From contig NZ_CP071868.1 of NCBI RefSeq assembly GCF_017569225.1, positions 2,790,001 through 2,854,000 of the forward strand: 64,000 bases of DNA. Direction: 5' to 3'. Within the stretch, counting starts at the first letter, position 1, and each line of letters begins with the position of its first letter. Under the pieces are notes generated by a model, which had not been told where the DNA came from, ran no database searches, and worked only from the letters and a program-made list of their open reading frames with translations. Positions 33,938-42,401 of this stretch are shown here, in pieces. The stretch is from Pengzhenrongella sicca (lineage in GTDB: Bacteria > Actinomycetota > Actinomycetes > Actinomycetales > Cellulomonadaceae). The translations under genes and the position numbers were made by a program.

Positions 33938-34348
33938 TCACGGGGACTCCAGGACGGCGAGGGTGTTGCCGGCGGGGTCGGTGAACCACGCGATGAGCGG
34001 GCCCTCACCCAGGAAGATGCCGCGCTCGTCGAACCCCTCGGCCATCGCCGCGTAGCGCTCGAACGTGATGCCGCGCGCGGCGAGGGCGTCGACGGCGGCC
34101 GCGACGTCGGGCACCGGGAAGTTGAGCACGGTGAACGACGCCGGCTCGTGCGCGGCCCCCTTGGGGTAGATCAGCACCCGCGTGCCGCCCGGGAGCTCGA
34201 GGGTGAGCATCCCGTTGCTCTCGGTCACCTCGAGCCCCAGCGTCTGCGCGTAGAACTCGCGCGCGCGGGGGATGTCGTCGACGGAGAACCCGCTGAACGC
34301 CCTGCTCGCGACGAGCGGGCTCTGCTGGGCATCGACCTGCTGGCTCAT
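33938..34348 (-). CDS. VOC-family (glyoxalase/bleomycin-resistance fold) protein
   Basis: 136 aa from the ATG at 34348, chosen because GGGAGG lies 6 nt before it; ATGs at 34354 and 34399 are upstream alternatives. A single VOC module: [21 protein letters not shown] near residues 20-40, then ISF-type strands and the C-terminal [16 protein letters not shown], which carries the usual metal-ligand Glu. Such proteins bind metals or small electrophiles or antibiotics. No substrate can be inferred. It is divergent from the STAS-domain gene. Confidence 0.87.
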   Translation of the reverse strand: MSQQVDAQQSPLVASRAFSGFSVDDIPRAREFYAQTLGLEVTESNGMLTLELPGGTRVLIYPKGAAHEPASFTVLNFPVPDVAAAVDALAARGITFERYAAMAEGFDERGIFLGEGPLIAWFTDPAGNTLAVLESP

Positions 34349-34491
34349 GCGCATCCTCCCTGCGTCCCGTACCTGTCCGTCACCCGGTGTTTCCTTCACC
34401 CGGTCAGACTGCTCCGCCCGCCCGGACTCACCGGTCCGCCCGGACTCGCCGGCGCCGGTGAGTCCGGCGGCCCGGTCCGGTCTGATCTCAC

Positions 34492-34893
34492 GTGAACGCC
34501 TCGGCCGGGGCGGCCGGACGCGCGGTGGTCGTGCTCGCGACGGGGCTGACCCGCACGGACCTCGCGGCGCTGTGCGCGGAGCTCGCCCGGCGCCTCGAGT
34601 CGGCCGACGTCGCCGTCGTGACGTGCGACGCCCGCGCGCTCGTCCGCGCGGACGTCGCGGCGGTCGACGCCGTGGCGCGGGTCGTGCTCGTGGCCCGGCG
34701 GGCGGGTTCGACCGTCGTGCTCGAGGCCGCGAGCGCCGACCTGGTCGCCCTCCTCGAGCTCGCCGGGCTCGGCGGGCTCGGCGGGCTCGGCGGGCTCGGC
34801 GGGCTCGGCGACGTCGACACGGCGATGCTCACGCCAGCTGCGCCGGCAGCCCGAACAACTCGAAGAGGTCGGCGCCGCCGAGGAAGCTCGTGA
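34492..34893 (+). CDS. Small STAS-domain protein (anti-anti-sigma-like)
   Basis: 133 aa, GTG start at 34492 without an obvious ribosome-binding sequence. Residues ~10-92 have the STAS pattern: [24 protein letters not shown], then the central [24 protein letters not shown] and [21 protein letters not shown]. The usual phosphorylatable Ser of SpoIIAA is not evident, so regulation may differ. The tail runs through five exact 9-nt repeats coding Gly-Leu-Gly units and then an Arg-rich end. Its last 65 nt overlap the 3' end of the convergent sigma-factor gene. STAS proteins near SigG-type sigma factors are common in actinobacteria, so a regulatory link is plausible but unproven. Confidence 0.7.
   Translation: MNASAGAAGRAVVVLATGLTRTDLAALCAELARRLESADVAVVTCDARALVRADVAAVDAVARVVLVARRAGSTVVLEAASADLVALLELAGLGGLGGLGGLGGLGDVDTAMLTPAAPAARTTRRGRRRRGSS
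34765..34809. repeat. Five exact copies of the 9-nt unit GGGCTCGGC
   Basis: Copies start at 34765, 34774, 34783, 34792 and 34801 without a mismatch. They lie in the STAS-domain gene after the conserved domain and encode Gly-Leu-Gly units. A 9-nt unit keeps the frame whatever the copy number. Confidence 0.95.
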
Positions 34894-35818
34894 TCGAGGA
34901 GATCCGCCCGCCCGACACCTCGAGCAGGTGGATCGCCCACGGCTCGTGCCGCCCGCCCGGACCGCTCGGCCGGTACTGCGCGTGGCCGATGGTCCCGTTG
35001 GCCCGCACCGGCACGATCCGCGAGCCGCGGCACTCCGCGCCGGGGCCGAGGAACCAGCGGCCGATGTCGACCGGGCCGCGCAGCCAAAGCGCGTACGGCG
35101 GCATGGACTGCGTCGCGTCCTCGTGCAGCAGGGCGACGAGCGCGGTGATGTCGTAGGCCTCGAACGCGCGCACGTACCGCTCGAGGAGCGCCGCGTGCTC
35201 GGGGTCGGTGACGTCCGGGGCCTGCCCGGACGCCGTCAGGTCGCGCGCCGCGAGGGTCGCCTTGGCCCGTTGCAGCGCGCTGTTGACCGCGACCACGCTC
35301 GTGCCGAGCAGCTCGGCGACCTCGTCGGCGTGCCAGCGCAGCACCTCGCGCAGGATGAGCACGGCGCGCTGCCGCGCGGGCAGGTGCTGCAGCGCCGCGA
35401 CGAAGGCGAGCCGCACCGACTCGCGGGCGACCGCGTGCTCGGCGGGATCACCGGTCGGCGCGAGCACCCGATCGTCGGGGACCGGGCCGACCCAGGTCTG
35501 CTCCGCGAGCGGCGAGCCGAGCGACGACTGCACCGGGGGCGACGCCGTCGGCGACATGTCGAGCGGGAGCGCGCGGCGCTTGGCCCCCTTGAGGGCGTCG
35601 AAGCAGACATTGGTCGCGATGCGGTAGAGCCAGGACCGCAGGCTCGAGCGGCCGTCGAACCGGTCGATGCCGCGCCACGCCCGGATCATGACCTCCTGCA
35701 CCGCGTCCTCGGCGTCGAAGGCGGAGCCGAGCATGCGGTAGCAGTACGCGGTCAGCTCGCGGCGGTGCGCCTCGAGCCGCGTCTCGACCGCGACGTCGTC
35801 GGACAGCAGACCCGTCAT
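34829..35818 (-). CDS. sigG: ECF RNA polymerase sigma factor of the SigG type with C-terminal SnoaL domain
   Basis: 329 aa, ATG at 35818 with GGGGGA about 5 nt upstream. Sigma region 2 (about residues 15-85: AYCYRMLGSAFDAEDAVQEVMIRAWR and SLRSWLYRIATNVCFDAL) recognises the -10 element. Region 4 (about 130-190: LQHLPARQRAVLILREVLRWHADEVAELLGTSVVAVNSALQRAK) binds the -35. The last ~120 residues are a SnoaL-like fold (LLERYVRAFEAYDITALVALLHEDA), which in this group replaces a separate anti-sigma factor as a built-in controller. The name follows the mycobacterial SigG family. The 3' end overlaps the convergent STAS gene. Confidence 0.9.
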   Translation of the reverse strand: MTGLLSDDVAVETRLEAHRRELTAYCYRMLGSAFDAEDAVQEVMIRAWRGIDRFDGRSSLRSWLYRIATNVCFDALKGAKRRALPLDMSPTASPPVQSSLGSPLAEQTWVGPVPDDRVLAPTGDPAEHAVARESVRLAFVAALQHLPARQRAVLILREVLRWHADEVAELLGTSVVAVNSALQRAKATLAARDLTASGQAPDVTDPEHAALLERYVRAFEAYDITALVALLHEDATQSMPPYALWLRGPVDIGRWFLGPGAECRGSRIVPVRANGTIGHAQYRPSGPGGRHEPWAIHLLEVSGGRISSITSFLGGADLFELFGLPAQLA

Positions 35819-35917
35819 CGAGATCCCCCTTCGGCGTTCGCCCGGGCCGTCCCGGGCCCTCCGATCCTCGCAGCGGCGCCCGGTCTCGACAACCTCCTCG
35901 CCGGTGGGCGCCGGGAG

Positions 35918-36361
35918 CTAGAGCGCGACCGCCAGGGCGATCGCGAGCAGCGGCGCGAGCCCCTGCACGAGCGCTGCCCGCGCCATCGCCGGGGCGCGCA
36001 GCACGAGCACCAGCGCGGCCGCGACCATCGACGCCGTCGCGAACAGCATCACCCCGACGCCGGCGGCGCCCACGGCCGCGTCGTCGGCCTGGGCCAGCGC
36101 GACGCCGGCGATGGCGCCGATCCCGAGGAACAGGTTGTAGAAGCCCTGGTTGTACGCGAGGTCGCGGGTCGTGTCCGCGTCCCGCTCGGTCGTCCCGAAG
36201 GTCGCGCGGGTGCGCGGGGTGGTCCACAGCAGACTCTCGAGCACGAAGATGTAGACGTGCACCAGCCCGGCGAGCACCGCGAAGGCCGCAGCGGCCGCAG
36301 GCAGGCCGGCGAGCAGCCCGGAATCGGTTGCGGTGCTGATCGCAGCGGGGGCAAAGGTCAC
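35918..36361 (-). CDS. DUF1304-family membrane protein
   Basis: 147 aa from the GTG at 36361, which has GAGGA about 5 nt upstream; a GTG at 36403 would add a polar 14 residues. Four hydrophobic helices with the family segments VLAGLVHVYIFVLESLLW near residues 29-46 and AYNQGFYNLFLGIGAIAG near 70-87. Members are small integral membrane proteins without an assigned function. It is 99 nt upstream of the sigma-factor gene on the same strand and may be its own unit. Confidence 0.85.
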   Translation of the reverse strand: MTFAPAAISTATDSGLLAGLPAAAAAFAVLAGLVHVYIFVLESLLWTTPRTRATFGTTERDADTTRDLAYNQGFYNLFLGIGAIAGVALAQADDAAVGAAGVGVMLFATASMVAAALVLVLRAPAMARAALVQGLAPLLAIALAVAL

Positions 36362-36623
36362 GACGTCCTCAGCTTTCGGTGTGCCCGTGCGGGCGTGGTT
36401 CACGGGCCAACGCGAGGGTACCGGGCCTGGCCGCGTGCCGACAATGCGCGCAATTGGATTTAGCCAACACGCGTGCTGCGTAATTCAACAACGACGGCAC
36501 ACCCTTTATCAGTGTCCGCTCCGGGACCATTGACCCGAAAGGTGGCATCTTTTCCGGGCAAACTTGTTCGCGGAAAGAGAAATCGAGCACGACAAAAAGA
36601 CCGCGCACGCGAGAGGACCACCG

Positions 36624-39089
36624 ATGACTGTCGAGACGGCACCCGAGGCCCGCGCCGAGGGCGTGCCGCGCCGCTCGTTCCTGAAGTGGTCCGGAGCGGC
36701 CGGTGGAGCCGCCGCGCTGGTGACCACGGGGGCGCACCTGGGCGCGCTCCCCGGCGTCGGGGTCGACAACGCCGTGCTCACGACGGGCGCGCTGAGCGTC
36801 GACCGCACGACCTGGTCCGCGTGCATCATCAACTGCGGCTCTCGCTGCCCGCTACGCCTGCAGGTCACGGACGGGACGATCGTGCGGGTCCTGCCCGACG
36901 ACAGCGGCGACGACGAGCTCCTCACCCGGCAGATCCGCGCGTGCGTGCGCGGACGCTCGATGCGCCAGCGGATCTACAACCCCGATCGACTCAAGGCCCC
37001 GCTCAAGCGGGTCGGCGAGCGCGGCTCCGGCGAGTTCGAGGAGATCTCCTGGGACGAGGCGTTCACGCTCTTCGCCGAGAAGCTCACGTACACGATCGAG
37101 ACGTACGGCAACGAGGCCGTCTACAAGCAGTACGGCTCGGGCACCTGGAACGGGCTGTTGTCCACGAGCGGCGGCTGGAAGCGGCTGCTGAACCTCATGG
37201 GCGGCTGCCTCGGGTACTACGGCAACTACAGCTACGCGCAGATCGGCACCTGCACCCGGTTCCACTACGGGAACACGGACGAGCAGATGAGCAACAGCTT
37301 CGAGGACAGCGCCGCGAACTCCAAGCTCATCGTGCTCTGGGGCAACAACCCGCAGGAGACCCGCATGAGCGGCGGCGGGGTGCTGTTCACCTCAATGTGG
37401 GCCAAGAAGAAGGCCGGGGTGAAGATCATCGTGATCGATCCCCGCCAGTCGGACTCCGTCGTGACGCTCGCGGACGAGTGGCTCGCGCCGCGTCCCGGCA
37501 CCGACGCCGCGCTCGTCGCCGGGATGGCGCACGCGATCATCTCGGAGGGCCTGCAGGACCAGGCGTTCCTCGACACCTACTGCCAGGGCTTCGACGAGGC
37601 CCACATGCCGGCCGGGGTGCCGGCGGGCAACTCCTACCGCAGCTACGTGCTCGGCGAGGGGCCCGACGGCGTCGCGAAGACGCCCGAGTGGGCCGCCGGG
37701 ATCACCGGGGTGCCGGCCGCGTCGATCATCCAGGTCGCGCGCCAGATCGCGCTCGCCGGACCCGTCAACATCACGCAGGGGTGGGGGCCGCAGCGGCACG
37801 CCAACGGCGAGAACCAGGCCCGCGCGATCTACACGCTCGCGGCCCTGACCGGCAACGTCGGCATTCCCGGCGGCGGGACCGGCGGCCGCGAGGGCTACTA
37901 CTGGCCCGTCTCGGAGTGGTTCCCGGACGGGGACAACCCCGTGACTGCCAAGATCTCGGTCTTCGGCTGGACCGACGCCATCGTCCGCGGGCCCGAGCTG
38001 ACGAAGCTCAAGGACGGCGTGCGCGGCAAGGACAAGCTCGACGTCGGCATCAAGTTCATGCTCGCCTACGCCGGGAACATGCTCTCGAGCCAGCACGCGG
38101 ACATCAACCGCACGCGCGAGATCCTCTCGGACACGTCGCTGTGCGAGTTCATCGTCGTCGTGGACAACCAGATGACGGCCTCGGCGAAGATGGCCGACCT
38201 GATCCTGCCGGACACGACCACGGCCGAGCGCTGGGACATGGCGCCGAGCGAGTACACGGGCGACATGGCCTACGTGATCATGTGCGAGAAGGCCATCGAG
38301 CCGCTGTTCAACTCGATGCCGTCGTACGAGATGTGCACGCAGATCGCCAAGAAGCTCGGCATCGAGGCGGAGTTCACCGAGGGTCGCACCGAGGAGCAGT
38401 GGGTCCGCTGGCTGCATGAGCAGACGCGCGCCGAGCACCCCGACTTCCCCGAGTTCGAGCAGCTGCGCGAGCAGGGCGTGTACCGGTACACCGACCCGGA
38501 CGGCTACACCGTGCCGCTCAAGGCGTTCCGGGACGACCCGGTCGCCAACCCGCTCGAGACGCCGTCGGGGAAGATCGAGCTCTTCTCGTCCGAGCTGTGG
38601 GAGATGACCTCGACCTGGGAGTTCCCCGACGCGGGCCCGGGCGACAAGCTCACGGCGCTGCCCGAGCACGTCGACACGTGGGAGGGCGCGCTCGAGGCGC
38701 GCACGAACACCGCGTACCCGTTGCAGGTGATCGGGCACCACTTCAAGGGCCGCACCCACTCGACCTACGGCAACCTCGCCTGGACCAAGGAGGCGCACCC
38801 GCAGAAGGTGTGGATCAACTCCTCGGACGCGAAGGCGCGCGGGATCGAGAACGACGACCTGGTCGAGGTGTTCAACGACCGCGGCCGGATCCGGGTCCCC
38901 GCCAAGGTCACGGCGCGCATCCTGCCCGGCGTGATGTCGGTCCCGCAGGGCGCGTGGTTCGCGCCCGACAAGGACGGCGTCGACACGGGCGGTGCGATGA
39001 ACACGCTGACGAACATCCATCCGACGCCGCTGAGTAAGGGCAACGGTCAGCACACGACGCTCGCGCAGGTTGAGAAGGTGTCCAAGTGA
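36624..39089 (+). CDS. dmsA: DMSO reductase-type molybdopterin catalytic subunit, Tat-exported
   Basis: 821 aa from the ATG at 36624 (GAGAGGA a few nt upstream). Twin-arginine signal RRSFLKW at residues 16-22. A 4Fe-4S site is formed by C67, C71, C75 and C107 (CIINCGSRC and RAC). The molybdenum ligand is most likely S203 in YGNYSYAQ, as in E. coli DmsA. The bis-MGD-binding domain ends with GRTHSTYGNLAW and SVPQGAWFAPD near the C-terminus. It reduces DMSO or related S-/N-oxides outside the membrane during anaerobic growth. The dmsB start overlaps its stop by 4 nt. The native acceptor is inferred, not shown. Confidence 0.92.
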   Translation: MTVETAPEARAEGVPRRSFLKWSGAAGGAAALVTTGAHLGALPGVGVDNAVLTTGALSVDRTTWSACIINCGSRCPLRLQVTDGTIVRVLPDDSGDDELLTRQIRACVRGRSMRQRIYNPDRLKAPLKRVGERGSGEFEEISWDEAFTLFAEKLTYTIETYGNEAVYKQYGSGTWNGLLSTSGGWKRLLNLMGGCLGYYGNYSYAQIGTCTRFHYGNTDEQMSNSFEDSAANSKLIVLWGNNPQETRMSGGGVLFTSMWAKKKAGVKIIVIDPRQSDSVVTLADEWLAPRPGTDAALVAGMAHAIISEGLQDQAFLDTYCQGFDEAHMPAGVPAGNSYRSYVLGEGPDGVAKTPEWAAGITGVPAASIIQVARQIALAGPVNITQGWGPQRHANGENQARAIYTLAALTGNVGIPGGGTGGREGYYWPVSEWFPDGDNPVTAKISVFGWTDAIVRGPELTKLKDGVRGKDKLDVGIKFMLAYAGNMLSSQHADINRTREILSDTSLCEFIVVVDNQMTASAKMADLILPDTTTAERWDMAPSEYTGDMAYVIMCEKAIEPLFNSMPSYEMCTQIAKKLGIEAEFTEGRTEEQWVRWLHEQTRAEHPDFPEFEQLREQGVYRYTDPDGYTVPLKAFRDDPVANPLETPSGKIELFSSELWEMTSTWEFPDAGPGDKLTALPEHVDTWEGALEARTNTAYPLQVIGHHFKGRTHSTYGNLAWTKEAHPQKVWINSSDAKARGIENDDLVEVFNDRGRIRVPAKVTARILPGVMSVPQGAWFAPDKDGVDTGGAMNTLTNIHPTPLSKGNGQHTTLAQVEKVSK

Positions 39090-39715
39090 GTGGTCCGGTG
39101 GATGTGAAGCTCGGGTTTTCGTTTGATCAGTCGTTGTGCACGGGGTGTAAGGCGTGCTCGGTGGCGTGCAAGGACAAGAATGATCTGCCGGTCGGGATCT
39201 CGTGGCGGCGGGTGGTGGAGTACTCGGGCGGGTCGTGGCAGCAGGCTGGGGACACGTTCACCCCGAACGTGTTCTCGTACTACACGTCGATCTCGTGCAA
39301 CCACTGCGAGGACCCGATCTGTGTGCGGGTGTGCCCGACCACGGCGATGACGCAGGGCCCGGACGGGGTCGTGAGCGTGGACGCGGACAAGTGCGTGGGG
39401 TGCCGGTACTGCGAGTGGGCGTGCCCGTACTCCGCCCCGCAGTTCGACCCCGCGTCCGGGCACATGACCAAGTGCGACCTGTGCGCGGACTACCGCGCTG
39501 ACGGCCAGGACCCCGCGTGCGTGGCCGCGTGCCCCTCGCGGGCGCTGGGCTGGGGCCCGATCGACGAGCTGCGCGCGGACCTGGGTGACCTGGCCGGCGT
39601 CGAGCCGCTGCCCGACCCCGCGATCACCCGCCCGCGCCTGGTCATCACCCCCCACCGCGACGCGCAACCGACCGGCACCGGCACCGGTGCGATCGCCAAC
39701 CCCGAGGAGCTCTGA
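39086..39715 (+). CDS. dmsB: DMSO reductase electron-transfer subunit with four 4Fe-4S clusters
   Basis: 209 aa, GTG start overlapping the dmsA stop. Four ferredoxin-type Cys clusters in order: C18-C21-C24-C28 (CTGCKACSVAC), a CNHCEDPICVRVCP set near residue 72, CVGCRYCEWACP near 103, and CDLC...CVAACPSRAL near 130-150. It carries electrons from the DmsC quinol-oxidising anchor to DmsA. The first half of the gene uses G-ending codons, the end C-ending codons, a switch that continues in dmsC. Confidence 0.95.
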   Translation: MSGPVDVKLGFSFDQSLCTGCKACSVACKDKNDLPVGISWRRVVEYSGGSWQQAGDTFTPNVFSYYTSISCNHCEDPICVRVCPTTAMTQGPDGVVSVDADKCVGCRYCEWACPYSAPQFDPASGHMTKCDLCADYRADGQDPACVAACPSRALGWGPIDELRADLGDLAGVEPLPDPAITRPRLVITPHRDAQPTGTGTGAIANPEEL

Positions 39716-39723
39716 GTCCACCC

Positions 39724-40668
39724 GTGAACACCGAAGAACTCCCGATGATCATCTTCACCGTGCTGGCCCAGATGTCCGTGGGCGCGTTCGTCGTGCTCGG
39801 CGTCGTGCAGGTCGTCGCCGCACGCCGGTTCGGGGCCGCCGCCGTGGACAAGGTCACCGACCCCGCCCTGTACGCGATCGGGCCCGCGCTCGTGGCGGGC
39901 CTGGCCGCGTCGATGCTGCACATGAACGACGTGACGAACACCTTGAACGTGGTCCGCCACCTGGGCACGTCATGGTTGAGCGCGGAGATCGTGTGCGGGA
40001 TCGCGTTCGCCGGCCTCGGGTTCGTGTTCGCCGCCGCGCAATGGTTCAAGTGGGCCACCCCCACCTGGCGCCGGGTCCTGGCCGCGGTCACCGCCCTGGT
40101 CGGGATCGCCCTGGTCGCGTCGATGTCGATGATCTACTACACCCTGGTCACCGTCCCGGCCTGGCACACCTGGGCCACCCCCGTGCAGTTCTTCACCACC
40201 ACGTTCCTGCTCGGCACCCTCGCCGTCGGCGCCGCCCTGACCGGGACCGTGATGTGGCGCACCCACCACCGCACCACCGCCGACGCCCACGACGCGGCCA
40301 GCGCCGGCGCCACCGTCCCCACCACCGACCTGCTCGCGTCCTGCCTGCGCGGCCTGGGCATCGCCGCGGTCGTCCTGCTCGGGGTCGAGTTCCTCATCAT
40401 CCCCCTGTCGATCACGACCCTGACCGCCACCGGCGGCGTCGCCGCCGAGTCCGCCACCGTGTTCACCGGCGCCTGGTTCATCGCCCGCCTCACCCTCGTC
40501 TTCGCCGGCGCCGGGCTGCTCGCCGCGTTCGTCCTGCGCTACGCCACCACCCGCACCAACCCCCGCACCCTCGCCATCCTCACCGCCACCGCATTCGTCC
40601 TCGTCCTCGCCAGTGAACTCATCGGCCGCTCCCTGTTCTACGACTCCATGACCCGCATCGGCATGTAA
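39724..40668 (+). CDS. dmsC: DMSO reductase membrane anchor subunit
   Basis: 314 aa, GTG at 39724; the ATG at 39748 would drop eight residues, but the family start (ELPMIIFTVLAQMSVGAF) supports the longer form. About eight membrane helices across the protein, typical of DmsC/NrfD-like anchors that oxidise menaquinol and hold DmsAB on the membrane. Eight nt separate it from dmsB. A 64-nt palindromic element follows before the chaperone gene. Codons are almost all C-ending, unlike dmsB. Confidence 0.9.
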   Translation: MNTEELPMIIFTVLAQMSVGAFVVLGVVQVVAARRFGAAAVDKVTDPALYAIGPALVAGLAASMLHMNDVTNTLNVVRHLGTSWLSAEIVCGIAFAGLGFVFAAAQWFKWATPTWRRVLAAVTALVGIALVASMSMIYYTLVTVPAWHTWATPVQFFTTTFLLGTLAVGAALTGTVMWRTHHRTTADAHDAASAGATVPTTDLLASCLRGLGIAAVVLLGVEFLIIPLSITTLTATGGVAAESATVFTGAWFIARLTLVFAGAGLLAAFVLRYATTRTNPRTLAILTATAFVLVLASELIGRSLFYDSMTRIGM

Positions 40669-40688
40669 GAAGACCCGCCGCCGAAGAC

Positions 40689-40752
40689 TCGCCGAGTGCG
40701 ACGCTGCGGCGCCCGCCGCGCCCTGACCAGCGCACTGCGTCACACTCGGCGA
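40689..40752. repeat. Palindromic intergenic element between dmsC and the chaperone gene
   Basis: TCGCCGAGTGCGACGC (40689-40704) pairs with GCGTCACACTCGGCGA (40737-40752) with a single mismatch that is still a G-T wobble in RNA, giving a 16-bp stem and 32-nt loop. It lies between two genes of one operon. The outer CCGAGTG/CACTCGG also ends the elements at 57147 and, in part, 53534. Confidence 0.75.
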
Positions 40753-40770
40753 AGGCCCCCATCGAAAGGT

Positions 40771-41499
40771 ATGACCATCGCTGACACCGGTTCTCGTCCT
40801 CCGAACTCCGGCGCGACCGCGGCTCCGGTGACCGACGCTGCTCCGAGCACCGACCCGCAGGCGCTCGCCGAGACGCTCGACCGCTTCGCCGCCGCGTTCA
40901 CCGCCCTCGCGGCGCTCCTCGGCGCGGCCCCGAGCGCGGTCGAGCTCGCCCGGGTGCGCGACGCCGACCTGCTGCGCGACTGGCCGCTGGCCGAGGACCC
41001 GGACTGCGCGCGTGGCGCGGCGCTGCTGCTCGAGTCCGCGCGCCTCGGCGAGGACGAGACCCAGGTGCGCCGCGACTACAACCGCCTCTTCTACGGGCCC
41101 GGCCCGATGATCGCGCCGCCGTATGAGTCGGTGCACCGCTCCGACGAGCACCTCGTGTTCGACCACGAGACCCTCCAGGTGCGCGCGGCCTACGCGAGCT
41201 TCGGGCTCGCGGCCCCCCGCCTGCACAAAGAGCCCGACGACCACCTCGCCCTCGAGCTCGGCTTCCTCGGGACGCTGTGCGTGCGCGCGATGGATGCCGT
41301 CGACGCCCGCGACGACGCCGAGCTCGCGCGGCTGGTCGCCGGCATCCAGGACTTCCTCGCCGAGCACCTACTGACCTGGGGACCGGGTTGCCTCGAGCAG
41401 GCCGCCGCGGGCGCGCAGACGCGCTTCTACGCCGGGGTGGCCGCGCTCGGCGCGGGCACCCTCACTCGGGCCGGCGCGGCGTTCCTGCCCCAGCCATGA
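40771..41499 (+). CDS. TorD/DmsD-family molybdoenzyme chaperone
   Basis: 242 aa from the ATG at 40771. An Ala-rich N-terminus precedes an all-helical TorD domain with DYNRLFYGPG near residue 93, PYESVHRSDEHLVF near 110 and the signature EPDDHLALELGFLGTLC near 152-168. Such chaperones bind the Tat signal of the catalytic subunit and hold it until the molybdenum cofactor is in. The place after dmsABC makes DmsA the likely client. Its stop overlaps the next gene by 4 nt. Confidence 0.88.
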   Translation: MTIADTGSRPPNSGATAAPVTDAAPSTDPQALAETLDRFAAAFTALAALLGAAPSAVELARVRDADLLRDWPLAEDPDCARGAALLLESARLGEDETQVRRDYNRLFYGPGPMIAPPYESVHRSDEHLVFDHETLQVRAAYASFGLAAPRLHKEPDDHLALELGFLGTLCVRAMDAVDARDDAELARLVAGIQDFLAEHLLTWGPGCLEQAAAGAQTRFYAGVAALGAGTLTRAGAAFLPQP

Positions 41500-42401
41500 G
41501 CGCCGGGCCGGGCCTGCGCGGGGTTCAGCACTGGCTCGTCCGCCAGCCCGGCGACGTCCGCCTCGAGCTCGTCTGCGCCGAGCACCCCGACCCGGCGCGC
41601 GGGCCTCGCGACCGCACCGTCGTGCGGCTGCCGGCGTGCGCCGGCGAGCTCATCCCCGCCGAGGTCGTCGAGCTCCTCACCCTCGGCGCGCCCGCCGTCA
41701 CGATCCGGCTGGACGGGTGCGCGTCGCCCGCGGACGCGACCGCGCTGCTCGAGCCGCTCGTCGAGCTGGTGATCGCGGCGGGCTCCACGGGCCTGACCCT
41801 GACCGACCCGGCCCCCGCCCCCGCCGGGGCCGAGCGCCGTCGTCGGCCGGTGCTCGACGCGACCGCGCTGCCGATGCCCCGGCGTCAGCTGCTCGGGCTG
41901 GGCGGCGCGGCGAGCCACGAGCTCCCGTCCGACCAGGCGTCGCCGCACGAGCGGCTCGTCGCCGCGCTGCGCGCCCTCGCCACCGGGCCGACAGCTCTCG
42001 ACCAGATTCGCGGCCCCGCACTGCAGCTCACGGCGCGAGGATGCACCGCGTGCGGCGCGTGCGTGCTCGCCTGCCCGACGGACGCCCTGCAACTGCGGCA
42101 CGGCGCCGCCGGCGAGGAGCTGTCAATCAGCACCCTCCTGCAGGCGCCGAGCCGGTGCGACGGCTGCGCGGCGTGCGTCCAGCTGTGCCCGACCCAGGTC
42201 CTGACCGAGGCGGGACGCTGGCCGTGGGCCCGGCTCCTTGCCGACGACGAGGCCGCCGTCGCGACCGTCACGACGACGCGCTGCACCCGGTGCGGCACGA
42301 GCTTTCCGGTGACGACGGGCCTGCGGCTGTGCGCCGTGTGCGCCTACCGCCGGCAGAACCCGTTCGGGTCCGCGCCGGCGCCGGGCTCGGGCGCGCCCTA
42401 G
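41496..42401 (+). CDS. DMSO-reductase-associated protein with two 4Fe-4S motifs and a zinc ribbon
   Basis: 301 aa, ATG at 41496 overlapping the chaperone stop. The N-terminal ~140 residues are not recognised, though an internal PRRQLLGLGG near residue 128 resembles a relic Tat-type signal. Two ferredoxin motifs follow: C183-C186-C189-C193 and C221-C224-C227-C231. A C-terminal Cys-rich knuckle uses C263, C266, C279 and C282. The place in the dms operon suggests a role in electron supply to, or maturation of, the reductase, as with NapF-like proteins. It could equally be a cytoplasmic regulator. It ends on 4 shared nt with the convergent TerC gene. Confidence 0.75.
   Translation: MSAGPGLRGVQHWLVRQPGDVRLELVCAEHPDPARGPRDRTVVRLPACAGELIPAEVVELLTLGAPAVTIRLDGCASPADATALLEPLVELVIAAGSTGLTLTDPAPAPAGAERRRRPVLDATALPMPRRQLLGLGGAASHELPSDQASPHERLVAALRALATGPTALDQIRGPALQLTARGCTACGACVLACPTDALQLRHGAAGEELSISTLLQAPSRCDGCAACVQLCPTQVLTEAGRWPWARLLADDEAAVATVTTTRCTRCGTSFPVTTGLRLCAVCAYRRQNPFGSAPAPGSGAP

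Noticed and set aside
36362-36623. An FNR/CRP-type site before dmsA
   Set aside because: The region is less GC-rich and has a TTGACC hexamer and a TTGG...CCAA inverted repeat, but no convincing TTGAT-N4-ATCAA or CRP-type site.
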